From: Chryseobacterium sp. JV274
GTDB lineage: Bacteria; Bacteroidota; Bacteroidia; Flavobacteriales; Weeksellaceae
Direction: 5' to 3'
Assembly (NCBI RefSeq): GCF_903969135.1
Contig: NZ_LR824569.1
Coordinates: 3,493,001 to 3,557,000, forward strand
DNA: 64,000 bases
Positions 53,746 to 62,847 of this stretch are shown piece by piece. Under the pieces are notes generated by a model. The model was not told where the DNA came from and searched no databases. It was given only the letters and a program-made list of their open reading frames with translations. Numbering within the stretch: position 1 is the first letter of the stretch; every line of letters begins with the position of its first letter. The position numbers and the translations under genes are program-made.

Positions 53746-54366
53746 ATGCTTATTACAGCTTACTATATAATTTCTTTTATTGTTTTAATAAAAGGTCTAA
53801 TAGTTTTGAGAGGAAGAAAATTATCCTCTCAAGACTATTTTTTGTTGTATCTGGTCGTAAATTTTGTTGTAGATTTTTTTTCAGAAATTAATATTATTTC
53901 AACCAGATCAATTCAGTATAATTATCTGAATCTTTTCAATACTTTCTATTTTATCATTTTTTATTTTCGACATATTAAAAACAAGAAAATAGCTCTTACG
54001 ATATCTACCATCATTGTAATAGTAATACTATTGAATATTGAGCTTTTTTATGTTGATAAATATAATTTGAATATTGCTGTCACATATTGTGTTATCAATA
54101 TATTACAGGTATTATATTGGTGCAGTTATAAATTAAACAATATTAATAAATCGAAAATTACAGATGATCCTGTCTTTTGGATCTCAACCTCAATACTTTT
54201 ATGGAGTTGTTTTTTTCTTTTCAGAATTATTCCCATGTATCTGCTGAATGAAATTGATAAGCCATTTCTAAAGCTGCTGAAACAAATATTAAATGTAATC
54301 AATATTGTATGCGGTGGTTTATTTTATATTGCTTTACATAAATATAACTCAATGGATAAAAAATGA
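53746..54366 (+). CDS. Six-helix membrane protein of the two-component cluster
   Basis: 206 residues, almost entirely hydrophobic. I see about six helices: 1-20 (LITAYYIISFIVLIKGLIVL), 28-45, 58-74, 81-98, 106-126 and 140-160 or later, with one further hydrophobic stretch at 175-195. No motif of a transporter or enzyme is evident. Its stop overlaps the kinase start (ATGA, 54363-54366), so the two are translationally coupled. Since the kinase has only one or two short helices and no sensor domain, this protein may be its membrane sensor; that is an inference. Confidence 0.7.
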   Translation: MLITAYYIISFIVLIKGLIVLRGRKLSSQDYFLLYLVVNFVVDFFSEINIISTRSIQYNYLNLFNTFYFIIFYFRHIKNKKIALTISTIIVIVILLNIELFYVDKYNLNIAVTYCVINILQVLYWCSYKLNNINKSKITDDPVFWISTSILLWSCFFLFRIIPMYLLNEIDKPFLKLLKQILNVINIVCGGLFYIALHKYNSMDKK

Positions 54367-55151
54367 AGTCTTTACCTTCAGAAATAAAACTTATTTTTTT
54401 AATCGCATTACTTTTAGTTGTGCTCTTGGCTGCTTTTACAATTTTCGTCGTATTAATGTACAATAGAAAACAGCTTCTGTATCTGAAAGAACAGCAACTC
54501 AAAGAAGCCGAACACCAAAACCAGCTCCTTCAGAAAGAACTCGAAAAACAAAAAATTTTGGAACAGGAGCGGGAACGTATTTCCCACGATATGCATGATG
54601 ATCTCGGAGCAGGGATTTCCGCATTGAAACTTCAGGCAGAGTTTTTAAAACAGAAAGCAGAAGATGGTGATCTGCAAAGTGATATTGATGAACTTCTGAA
54701 AACTTCTGAAGAAATGAATATCTCTATGAGAGAAATGCTTTGGAGTCTGAATTCAGGGAATGACACACTAGGCAGTTTTATTGATTATGCAATACTGTAT
54801 ACCGGAAATTTTTTAAAGAAAACAAAAATAGTATTGCATTCAGAATGTAATGATATCATTGCTGAAACCCCTGTTTCCACAGAAATGAGGCGTAATCTTT
54901 TCCTCTGTTTAAAAGAAGCGGTGAATAATGTATACAAGCACAGCCATGCAGATGTATTGAAACTTTCATTTTCACAGGAAAAAAATTGCTTTTCAATGAA
55001 AATTTCAGATAATGGAACTGGAATTCCGGATGATCAGCCAAAAGGAAATGGCCTCCGGAATATGAAAAGAAGAATGAATGAATTATCCGGTGAATGTAAT
55101 ATTTTATCTGAAAACCCTGGAACATGTCTGGTTTTTAAAATAAGTGTATGA
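54363..55151 (+). CDS. DesK/NarX-type sensor histidine kinase
   Basis: 262 residues. One N-terminal membrane helix (about 8-34, KLIFLIALLLVVLLAAFTIF) leads into a coiled coil (35-70), then the dimerisation box ERERISHDMHDDLGAGISAL with the phosphorylated His (H78 in MHDD). The ATPase domain has LCLKEAVNNVYKHS and SDNGTGIPDD with GNGLRNMKRRM. There is no periplasmic or PAS sensor domain, so the signal must come through the helix or a partner, perhaps the six-helix protein with which it overlaps. It should phosphorylate the NarL-type regulator at 52281. Confidence 0.9.
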   Translation: MKSLPSEIKLIFLIALLLVVLLAAFTIFVVLMYNRKQLLYLKEQQLKEAEHQNQLLQKELEKQKILEQERERISHDMHDDLGAGISALKLQAEFLKQKAEDGDLQSDIDELLKTSEEMNISMREMLWSLNSGNDTLGSFIDYAILYTGNFLKKTKIVLHSECNDIIAETPVSTEMRRNLFLCLKEAVNNVYKHSHADVLKLSFSQEKNCFSMKISDNGTGIPDDQPKGNGLRNMKRRMNELSGECNILSENPGTCLVFKISV

Positions 55152-55154
55152 AAA

Positions 55155-55202
55155 TTACCCCTTTGTGTAATTGATTGGTGTGTTTTTTAGAGGGAAATTT
55201 GA
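55155..55202 (+). promoter_or_regulatory. Palindromic operator and promoter, copy 2 (output genes)
   Basis: ATTACCC-CTTT-GTGTAAT (55155-55172) has one mismatch in the left arm relative to copy 1. TGATT follows, then after 17 bp GAAATTTG (55195-55202), and the ATG is 19 bp further on. Spacing of palindrome, GAAATTTG and start is the same as at 52215-52262 (within 1 bp for the start). It lies between the kinase stop and the first output gene and probably makes those genes a target of the regulator. Confidence 0.7.
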
Positions 55203-55221
55203 TATATAAAAACCAAAAGCC

Positions 55222-55551
55222 ATGAAAACTCTTATTAATGACAGTATTGGAGATTTAGAAGCTGCTTTAAAAAACAACAGTGATCTTCAGGAGAAATTTA
55301 AAAATAATCCTATAGAGGCTATAAGGGATGTGGAAATTAGAAATCCCAGAGGAACAGATTTTTGGATTTATAGAATTATAGTGATTATGCTCGGGTTAGC
55401 AGTGATTGCCATCATTGCAGGGCTTATTCTTATTTCCGCATGGAGTAACGGACAGCCCAAAGACAATCAACTGGTGACAATCTTTGCTACCATTTCATCA
55501 GGAGCCATAGGCGCCTTAGCGGGTCTTCTATCTCCTACACCGAGAAAATAA
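55222..55551 (+). CDS. Small two-helix membrane protein (output gene 1)
   Basis: 109 residues. A charged N-terminal part (MKTLINDSIGDLEAALKNNS, then DLQEKFKNNPIEAIRDVEIR) is followed by two membrane helices, about 47-72 (YRIIVIMLGLAVIAIIAGLI) and 84-104 (LVTIFATISSGAIGALAGLL), and a short basic end. The DLxEKFxxNPxxAI segment loosely recalls Nif11/NHLP-type leader segments, but no Gly-Gly or core peptide follows, so this is only a resemblance. No named family. First gene behind operator copy 2. Confidence 0.7.
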   Translation: MKTLINDSIGDLEAALKNNSDLQEKFKNNPIEAIRDVEIRNPRGTDFWIYRIIVIMLGLAVIAIIAGLILISAWSNGQPKDNQLVTIFATISSGAIGALAGLLSPTPRK

Positions 55552-55573
55552 ACAACTTAAAAAACTAGACATT

Positions 55574-55903
55574 ATGAAAACTATAACATTGAATATTACA
55601 GTAACGGGTGGAGCTTCAATTTTAGGAATTATTTATAAAATTTTTAAAAAAGGAAGCACAGTTCCTCTTTTTGAAAAAACAGAAAACGGAACTTTTTCTG
55701 AGGAATTTGAGTTGAATGAAGATGCAGAATATGATCTTTATATAATTGGATCGAATCCTTTATCAACGGAAAGAAATACAAGAATAAAAATCGATGGAGA
55801 TATTACCCTTAGTGAAGATTCTGATTTAAATCCTGCAAATAGAAAAGGGAATGGGTATTTGTTAACGTATCATTTTAAAGTAAATAATAAAAAAGGATCA
55901 TGA
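55574..55903 (+). CDS. Beta-rich 109-residue protein (output gene 2)
   Basis: 109 residues, no signal peptide. The sequence is mostly predicted strand: MKTITLNITVTGGASILGII, then STVPLFEKTENGTFSEEFEL, DAEYDLYIIGSNPLSTERNT and YLLTYHFKVNNKK. An Ig-like or C2-like beta sandwich is likely. I recognise no family. It lies 22 bp after output gene 1 and its stop overlaps the start of output gene 3 (ATGA, 55900-55903). Confidence 0.65.
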   Translation: MKTITLNITVTGGASILGIIYKIFKKGSTVPLFEKTENGTFSEEFELNEDAEYDLYIIGSNPLSTERNTRIKIDGDITLSEDSDLNPANRKGNGYLLTYHFKVNNKKGS

Positions 55904-57048
55904 AAACACTTATATATAAATTAGGGATTATTCTATTTCTTTTTAATGCATTATTGGTTTGTGCCCAAAATGGAGGTTTTGCAAAAAAAGATTTAAAATC
56001 AGAAAGTTTTTATAATAAAATTGAAGAAACAAAATCAGGAAACTGGAAAGATGTATTGACTGATTATATGCAGGCTTCTTTTAAAGGATTAACAAGTGAA
56101 AACAAATCTTTTCAATTTAAAGCAAACATTTTTTCATTGAGATCAAAAGTTGATAGTACTTTATTAATTGACTATAATTATACAAGTAAACGAGAAACCT
56201 TTTATAGGAATTTTCAGATACAAATAGGACTGAACCTTGATAATGATTATAAATTTAAGGGATTTAATTATGGCTTTGATTGGGCGATCATTAATAAAAG
56301 AGATACAACCATAGCCAGTTTAGCCAGAGAAGAGTATGAATCCGGTAAATATTTTGCCAAGCTAAGTTCCGCTTTAATTTTTGCTTTACAAAAATATAGA
56401 AACGTAGCAACTTCTGAAAACTACCAAAAAATTGAGAAATTAGCAAAAGCTTCTATTGAAAAACAATATTACCTGCCCATAGATAATCTGCCGGAGGATT
56501 TTAAAAAGATATTGCTGGAAGAGCAAGATGGAGTAGAAGCTAAACAATTTTTAGATACTTTTCAAAATGAATTGGGAAGAGTAAAAAGGAGACCTTTATT
56601 AACTGTAGGATTTCATAGTAATTTTCAAAAGGATTCTAAGTTTTTAGACGAGTTTGATGCCAATTTGGTTTATCTGCAAGGATTGAAATCTAAGAAGGGA
56701 AGTAAGTTGGAAATAGACTTCCGAAATCAGTTTAAAGCAAAAGACAGTATCACGACATCGGTTATAAAACGAAAAGAATTTTCATCACAGTTAGGATTGA
56801 ATATTTCGATTTGGGAAACTAAAGAGAGATCTATCGTGGAACTTAAACCTAATTTTGAATATAAAAGAATTGTTTCAGGAATAATGACAGATGAAAAAAA
56901 TGACAAGTTCTTAGCCAATGCAGATTTAAGAATAAGAATTTTAAAAAACCTTTGGGTTCCATTGATTTTAAAATATGATATTAAAAACAATAATCTTTTT
57001 GGTTTCTTAAATGTCAGTTTCAATTTTGATGCAATGAAAAAAGAATAG
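55900..57048 (+). CDS. Exported protein, possibly an outer-membrane barrel (output gene 3)
   Basis: 382 residues. The signal peptide (KLGIILFLFNALLVCAQ) is clear. The first third has amphipathic strands (DSTLLIDYNYTSKRETFYRN, FQIQIGLNLDNDYKFKGFNY), the middle is helical (about 140-220), and the end returns to strands with alternating polar and hydrophobic residues (LEIDFRNQFKAKDSITTSV, RSIVELKPNFEYKRIVSG, NLFGFLNVSFNFD). An outer-membrane barrel fits but is unproven. No family recognised. Last gene of the output unit, followed by a terminator. Confidence 0.65.
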   Translation: MKTLIYKLGIILFLFNALLVCAQNGGFAKKDLKSESFYNKIEETKSGNWKDVLTDYMQASFKGLTSENKSFQFKANIFSLRSKVDSTLLIDYNYTSKRETFYRNFQIQIGLNLDNDYKFKGFNYGFDWAIINKRDTTIASLAREEYESGKYFAKLSSALIFALQKYRNVATSENYQKIEKLAKASIEKQYYLPIDNLPEDFKKILLEEQDGVEAKQFLDTFQNELGRVKRRPLLTVGFHSNFQKDSKFLDEFDANLVYLQGLKSKKGSKLEIDFRNQFKAKDSITTSVIKRKEFSSQLGLNISIWETKERSIVELKPNFEYKRIVSGIMTDEKNDKFLANADLRIRILKNLWVPLILKYDIKNNNLFGFLNVSFNFDAMKKE

Positions 57049-57066
57049 TATAATAATTACATAATG

Positions 57067-57107
57067 AAAAACTCATCTTTACAATTTTAAAAGGTGAGTT
57101 TTTTTAT
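57067..57107 (+). terminator. Terminator of the output genes
   Basis: AAAAACTCATCTTT (57067-57080) pairs with AAAGGTGAGTTTTT (57090-57103) with one G-T pair and a 9-nt loop, ending in a T run. It is 18 bp after the last gene of the cluster. Confidence 0.85.
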
Positions 57108-57242
57108 CATTCTTTCCCTATTTTAAATCGGCAATTCTTCACAAATAAATTGTAGAATTATCATAATATAAATTAACTAAAATTTAACTTGGATTTATAT
57201 CAAAAAAATCCCTCGAAATACCCCTAAAAGTTAAATTTTGAT

Positions 57243-57250
57243 TAAATTTG
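57243..57250 (+). promoter_or_regulatory. Candidate -7 element of eno
   Basis: TAAATTTG matches TAnnTTTG, 22 bp before the ATG at 57273. No TTG is seen 19 bp upstream. Confidence 0.45.
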
Positions 57251-57269
57251 TCTAAACTAAAAAAAATAA

Positions 57270-58565
<1,296 letters not shown>

Positions 58566-58584
58566 TTAATCGAATTTATAAATC

Positions 58585-58612
58585 ACGGCAAGCGAAATTT
58601 TTAGTTTGCCGT
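58585..58612 (+). terminator. Weak terminator after eno
   Basis: ACGGCAA (58585-58591) and TTGCCGT (58606-58612) form a 7-bp stem with a 14-nt loop, followed by ATTTTATGG. The T-run is short, so read-through into gltA is possible. Confidence 0.45.
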
Positions 58613-58653
58613 ATTTTATGGAAAGTGGTATATTTAAAAAAAATAAATAAATA

Positions 58654-59940
58654 ATGTCAGACAACAAAGTAATATTGAATTACGACGGTAATTCATATGA
58701 ATATCCTATCGTGGATAGTACTATCGGAGACAGAGGGATTGATATTTCAAAATTAAGAGACCAGACAGGTTTGATCACTCTGGATTTAGGTTACAAAAAT
58801 ACAGGAGCTACTATTAGCGACATCACTTACTTAGACGGAGATAAAGGAGAATTGTTCTACAGAGGTTATCCAATCGAGCAGATTGCTGAGAAATCTAACT
58901 TCACAGAAGTAATGTATCTTTTATTACATGGAGAATTACCTACTCAGGATCAATTTACTTCATTCGACAACAATATTAAAAAATATAACTTCATCGCAGA
59001 CGAAATGAAAAAAATCATTGATGTTTTTCCTCGTTCTGCTCACCCTATGGGAGTTTTATCTTCTATGACTTCTGCTTTAACAGCTTTCAACCCGAAAGCC
59101 GTTAACGTAAATTCTAAAGAAGAAATGGATCATGCTGCTGAGCTGATGATCGCTAAGTTCTCTCACCTTTGTGCTTGGACTTACAGAAAAACTCAAGGTT
59201 TACCATTAAACCACGGTGATAACAACCTAAACTATGTAGAGAACTTCTACAAAATGGCATTCAGATTACCAAACGCTGATTTCGAAATCGATCCGGTAGT
59301 TGTAAATGCTTTAGATAAATTATTAATCCTTCACGCAGACCACGAACAAAACTGTTCTACTTCTACAGTGAGAATGGTAGGTTCTGCTCACACAGGTCTT
59401 TTCGCTTCTATCTCTGCTGGGGTATCTGCACTTTGGGGACCACTTCACGGTGGAGCTAACCAGGCGGTAATCGAAATGCTTGAACTTATTGAAAAAGATG
59501 GTGGTGACGTATCTAAATATGTTGCTAAAGCTAAAGATAAGGGTGATAGCTTCCGTCTAATGGGATTCGGACACAGAGTTTACAAAAACTTCGACCCAAG
59601 AGCGAAAATCATCAAGAAAGCTGCTGACGATATCCTTACTGCACTTGGTATTCAGGATAAAGCTCTTGACATTGCAATGCAGTTAGAAAGAGTAGCACTT
59701 GAAGATGAGTACTTCATTGAAAGAAAACTATATCCAAACGTAGATTTCTATTCAGGAATCATCTACAGAGCGTTAGGAATTCCTACAGAGATGTTTACAG
59801 TAATGTTTGCATTAGGAAGACTTCCAGGATGGATTTCTCAGTGGAAAGAAATGAGATTGAAAGGAGACCCAATCGGAAGACCAAGACAGGTTTACCAAGG
59901 TGCTCAGGAAAGAAACTACATTGACATCGCAAGCAGATAA
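58654..59940 (+). CDS. gltA: Citrate synthase
   Basis: 428 residues, type of hexameric bacterial citrate synthases with an N-terminal beta domain (VILNYDGNSYEYPIVDSTIG). Catalytic residues lie in LHADHEQNCSTSTVRMVGSA (His), GPLHGGANQAVIEML (His) and GFGHRVYKNFDPRA (His, Arg), with the Asp in YPNVDFYSGIIYRALG. It condenses oxaloacetate and acetyl-CoA, the entry step of the TCA cycle. Confidence 0.98.
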   Translation: MSDNKVILNYDGNSYEYPIVDSTIGDRGIDISKLRDQTGLITLDLGYKNTGATISDITYLDGDKGELFYRGYPIEQIAEKSNFTEVMYLLLHGELPTQDQFTSFDNNIKKYNFIADEMKKIIDVFPRSAHPMGVLSSMTSALTAFNPKAVNVNSKEEMDHAAELMIAKFSHLCAWTYRKTQGLPLNHGDNNLNYVENFYKMAFRLPNADFEIDPVVVNALDKLLILHADHEQNCSTSTVRMVGSAHTGLFASISAGVSALWGPLHGGANQAVIEMLELIEKDGGDVSKYVAKAKDKGDSFRLMGFGHRVYKNFDPRAKIIKKAADDILTALGIQDKALDIAMQLERVALEDEYFIERKLYPNVDFYSGIIYRALGIPTEMFTVMFALGRLPGWISQWKEMRLKGDPIGRPRQVYQGAQERNYIDIASR

Positions 59941-59956
59941 TATTTGCTTATACCAT

Positions 59957-59994
59957 AAAAGAATCCCAAAGCAAACTTTGGGATTCTTTTTTTT
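59957..59994 (+). terminator. Terminator of gltA
   Basis: AAAAGAATCCCAAAG (59957-59971) pairs perfectly with CTTTGGGATTCTTTT (59976-59990) around a 4-nt loop, with more T following. The A tract on the left means it could also serve the minus-strand operon. Confidence 0.93.
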
Positions 59995-59999
59995 ACAAC

Positions 60000-60323
60000 T
60001 TATTCAGTAATAGCTAACGCCATAATAAGATGGTCTTTCAACCGGAAATGAAAATTCAGCACTACCGGACTACCACTGAAAGAGCCGGAAATTTTGATTC
60101 TTAAAACAGTTGTATTATCCTTCTCCGAAAAATCTTTTACTTCAAACAAGGTTTTGTATTCATGATTAGATTTTTCATTCCATTGCTTTATTTCCTCTTT
60201 TCCCGTGTATATTTTTCCTTCATCAAATACGGATGCCTGTTCAGAAAAACAATTGGAAAAAGTTGTACTGTCAAAGAGCTTCTGTGCCTTTAAAAATTCC
60301 TGTAAAATGTTAGGTAAGTTCAT
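60000..60323 (-). CDS. NTF2-like (SnoaL-type) protein
   Basis: 107 residues. The plan is that of the NTF2-like superfamily: an N-terminal helix pair (FLKAQKLFDSTTFSNCFSEQ), VFDEGKIYTGKEEIKQWNEK, and long strands (TTVLRIKISGSFSGSPVVLN, FHFRLKDHLIMALAITE). Many such proteins are small hydrolases, isomerases or binding proteins; the sequence does not decide. The start is 18 bp after the SDR gene, so the two are one operon. Confidence 0.8.
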   Translation of the reverse strand: MNLPNILQEFLKAQKLFDSTTFSNCFSEQASVFDEGKIYTGKEEIKQWNEKSNHEYKTLFEVKDFSEKDNTTVLRIKISGSFSGSPVVLNFHFRLKDHLIMALAITE

Positions 60324-60341
60324 ATTGTTATTTTTAAATGA

Positions 60342-61136
60342 TTAAACTGTAGGAATAGTACCACCATCTATTACATATTCGGTTCCTGTTAAATATTGTG
60401 CCCGTGGAGAAACTAAAAAACCAACAAATTCTGCAATATCTTCTGGCTGGGCAGGCTTACCGATCGGAATTCCACCCAACGCATCCATGACACTTTGAGT
60501 TGCCTCTTCTATTGAAGTTTCTGAACTTTTAGCAATACGCTCCATCATTCGGATGGCAGATGAAGTCATGATCCAGCCTGGAGAAACAGTAAGTACACGG
60601 ACTCCCTTCGGGGAAACTTCTTTTGATAAACCTTTGCTGTAATTGATCAGTCCGGCCTTGGCAGCAGCATAGGGTAATGTGGAATCAAATAAAGGCAGTC
60701 TTCCCTGAATGGACGCAATATGAATGATCACACCTTCCCTTCGTTCCAACATTTGCGGAAGAAATCCTCTGTCTAAACGAACGGGTGCCAACAAATTGGT
60801 CTGAATTGTATTTTCCCAGTCTTCATCATTCAGAACAGAGAAGCCGCCACCAGGCGTTTCTGAGCCACCCAATGTATTAATTAAAATATCAAGCTTACCA
60901 AAAGTAGATAACACTTCTATTACCAGTTTTTCCGTGTCTTTTGCCTTACTCAGATCTCCTGAAATAAAATGAAGCTGATTATTCATCTCTTCAGACTGAT
61001 TTCTTGCAGTAATAATTACAGTGGCACCGGCGGTTAGTAATCTTTCAGCAATAGCTTTTCCGGTTCCTTTTGTCCCACCCGTTACCAAAGCAATCTTACC
61101 TGATAATTCATTGTTGAAATTAAATGATTCTGTCAT
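60342..61136 (-). CDS. Short-chain dehydrogenase/reductase (SDR)
   Basis: 264 residues from the ATG at 61136; a TTG six codons earlier is not needed. The classical SDR elements are present: ALVTGGTKGTGKAIAERLL (TGxxxGxG), ITARN, DLSKA, LINTLGG (NNAG variant), the Ser in IHIASIQG, PYAAAKAGLINYSKG (YxxxK) and the PGW end, closing EYVIDGGT. It oxidises or reduces a carbonyl or alcohol with NAD(P)H; the substrate is unknown. Divergent from the HxlR gene, which likely regulates it. Confidence 0.92.
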   Translation of the reverse strand: MTESFNFNNELSGKIALVTGGTKGTGKAIAERLLTAGATVIITARNQSEEMNNQLHFISGDLSKAKDTEKLVIEVLSTFGKLDILINTLGGSETPGGGFSVLNDEDWENTIQTNLLAPVRLDRGFLPQMLERREGVIIHIASIQGRLPLFDSTLPYAAAKAGLINYSKGLSKEVSPKGVRVLTVSPGWIMTSSAIRMMERIAKSSETSIEEATQSVMDALGGIPIGKPAQPEDIAEFVGFLVSPRAQYLTGTEYVIDGGTIPTV

Positions 61137-61196
61137 GATTTCTTTTTTGTACAAATTTCAGGAGTATAACAGGCTCTTACAAGTACGGTCTTACGA

Positions 61197-61253
61197 ATCA
61201 CATAGTGATAAATTAATCCCCTATTGTGATCTCACCTCATTGTGTTACATTTG
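61197..61253 (+). promoter_or_regulatory. HxlR/SDR divergent operator and HxlR -7 element
   Basis: ATCAC-ATA-GTGAT (61197-61209) is a palindrome. Its arm ATCACATAG is repeated inverted, with one extra base, as CTATTGTGAT at 61221-61230. HxlR proteins bind such palindromes. TACATTTG (61246-61253, TAnnTTTG) ends 4 bp before the HxlR ATG, so the mRNA may be nearly leaderless. Confidence 0.45.
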
Positions 61254-61257
61254 TTTT

Positions 61258-61623
61258 ATGTACGAAAGAAAAATCCCACCCAATCTGAACTGCGGGCTTG
61301 ATCTGATTGCTGAGGTGCTCTATGGCAAATGGAAAATCCGTTTACTATGGTTTATTAATGAAGGATTTCAAAGACCCAGTGAATTGCAGCGGAAAATTCC
61401 AGATGCTTCCCGCAGAGTATTGAATGTTCAGTTAAAAGAACTGGAAGAGCATGAACTTGTCACAAAGAAGATTTATCCCGTTGTACCTCCAAAAGTAGAA
61501 TACAGGCTTACAGAATTTGGACAGACATTGATTCCGGTTATTGCCACACTAGGGAAATGGGGGGATGACCATGATGAGCGCTTACGGACACTGATCCTGA
61601 AAAGGCTGGAAAAAGAATCCTAA
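61258..61623 (+). CDS. HxlR-family transcriptional regulator
   Basis: 121 residues from the ATG at 61258. Longer in-frame starts overlap the divergent SDR gene and are rejected. YERKIPPNLNCGLDLIAEVL, GKWKIRLLWFINEGFQRPSE, RKIPDASRRVLNVQLKELEE and YRLTEFGQTLIPVI form the winged helix. The Cys near the N-terminus (C12) is where HxlR members such as HypR sense electrophiles or oxidants. It probably controls the divergent SDR/NTF2 operon. Confidence 0.9.
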   Translation: MYERKIPPNLNCGLDLIAEVLYGKWKIRLLWFINEGFQRPSELQRKIPDASRRVLNVQLKELEEHELVTKKIYPVVPPKVEYRLTEFGQTLIPVIATLGKWGDDHDERLRTLILKRLEKES

Positions 61624-61705
61624 AAAAGAGAAAGATATTTTTAATTTTTACAAAATATAATATAATAAATTGATTAAATTTACTACTGTAAAAAATTAAT
61701 ACCCA

Positions 61706-62767
61706 ATGACTTTTGGAGAACAGATGTTATTTTTCTTCAGCGCAGTAGGAGCATTCAACGGACTTCTGCTGGGCTTCTATCTGCTGTTTGTTAAAAAACT
61801 GAAATACCCTCCGGATTTTTTCCTTGGAATTCTTCTCTTAATGCTAAGCTCAAGAGTAATGATTTCTGTATGCTTTTATTTTTATCCTGATTTACCCAGA
61901 ATTATCGCGCATTTAGGGCTGTCAGCCTTATTTTTTACCGGACCAGCTTTATATTATTATGTGAAATCTTCCTTCCAGCAGGATCAGTTTGATTGGAAGG
62001 ACTGTCAGAAATGGTTTGGGATATTAACTCTTATTTTAGGAATTGTTGGTTTATTGTATTTAGTGTTTCCCATTACGTGGGATAACTATTTTGGTACTTT
62101 TATCTATACCGTTTGGTCTGTATTTATATTTCTTACAGTCTATCAGTATTATATTTTGCTTAAGCAGCACCCTAAAAGTCCGAATAACTTTGTACTTCCG
62201 ATTCTGGTCAGCAATGTGATTATATTTCTTAGCTATCAGCTGCTATCAACGGGCTGGGTACAGATATACTGTGCAGGAGGAAGTCTCGTGTTTTCATTTG
62301 TGCTGTATGCCAATTTTTTGATTTTATTTAACAAGAAATATCAGCAGCTTCCGGTAAAAGAAACAGAAAAGTATTCCAATAAAAAGATTTCCGGAGAACA
62401 AGTAGATAGTTTTGTATCAAGATTAGAGAGATTAATGGATACAGAAGAACTCTATAAAAATCCGAATTTAAAATTGAGCGACCTGTCTTCAAGAATGAAT
62501 ATGTCTACTCATCAACTGTCCCAATTGTTGAATGATAATTTGGGGAAAAGTTTTTCTACCTGTATCAATGAATACAGGATCAATGAAGCCTGTGAAAAAA
62601 TAGAAAACGGGTCTTATTTAAAAATTGAGGAGATCGGGTATGAAGTAGGATTTAATTCTAAGTCCACTTTCTTTTCAACCTTTAAGAAAATTAAAAATAC
62701 AACTCCTCTTTTGTATAAACAATCTCAAATCCTTGCTGAGCCTAGGTTTCAGAGTTCAAATTTATAA
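61706..62767 (+). CDS. Membrane-bound AraC-family regulator
   Basis: 353 residues. About seven helices fill residues 5-215 (FFFSAVGAFNGLLLGFYLLF, FFLGILLLMLSSRVMISVCF and further). The cytosolic AraC-type domain follows (about 240-345): LKLSDLSSRMNMSTHQLSQL, INEYRINEACEKI and EIGYEVGFNSKSTFFSTFKK, ending TTPLLYKQ. This architecture of 7TM plus AraC is frequent in Bacteroidota. It precedes an outer-membrane receptor gene by 80 bp in the same direction and may control it. Confidence 0.88.
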   Translation: MTFGEQMLFFFSAVGAFNGLLLGFYLLFVKKLKYPPDFFLGILLLMLSSRVMISVCFYFYPDLPRIIAHLGLSALFFTGPALYYYVKSSFQQDQFDWKDCQKWFGILTLILGIVGLLYLVFPITWDNYFGTFIYTVWSVFIFLTVYQYYILLKQHPKSPNNFVLPILVSNVIIFLSYQLLSTGWVQIYCAGGSLVFSFVLYANFLILFNKKYQQLPVKETEKYSNKKISGEQVDSFVSRLERLMDTEELYKNPNLKLSDLSSRMNMSTHQLSQLLNDNLGKSFSTCINEYRINEACEKIENGSYLKIEEIGYEVGFNSKSTFFSTFKKIKNTTPLLYKQSQILAEPRFQSSNL

Positions 62768-62818
62768 TTCAGTACTGCGGAATTTCAATTTCAAAACCGC
62801 ATTTTTACAACAAGCTGA

Positions 62819-62826
62819 TACTTTTG
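62819..62826 (+). promoter_or_regulatory. Candidate -7 element of the receptor gene
   Basis: TACTTTTG matches TAnnTTTG, 21 bp before the ATG at 62848, so the receptor may have its own promoter behind the AraC gene. Confidence 0.4.
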
Positions 62827-62847
62827 ATTTCATAAAATTTAAAATCT

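Noticed and set aside
61021..61257. 79-codon upstream extension of the HxlR gene
   Set aside because: It is antisense to the SDR gene and crosses the divergent promoter; HxlR proteins begin near the ATG at 61258.
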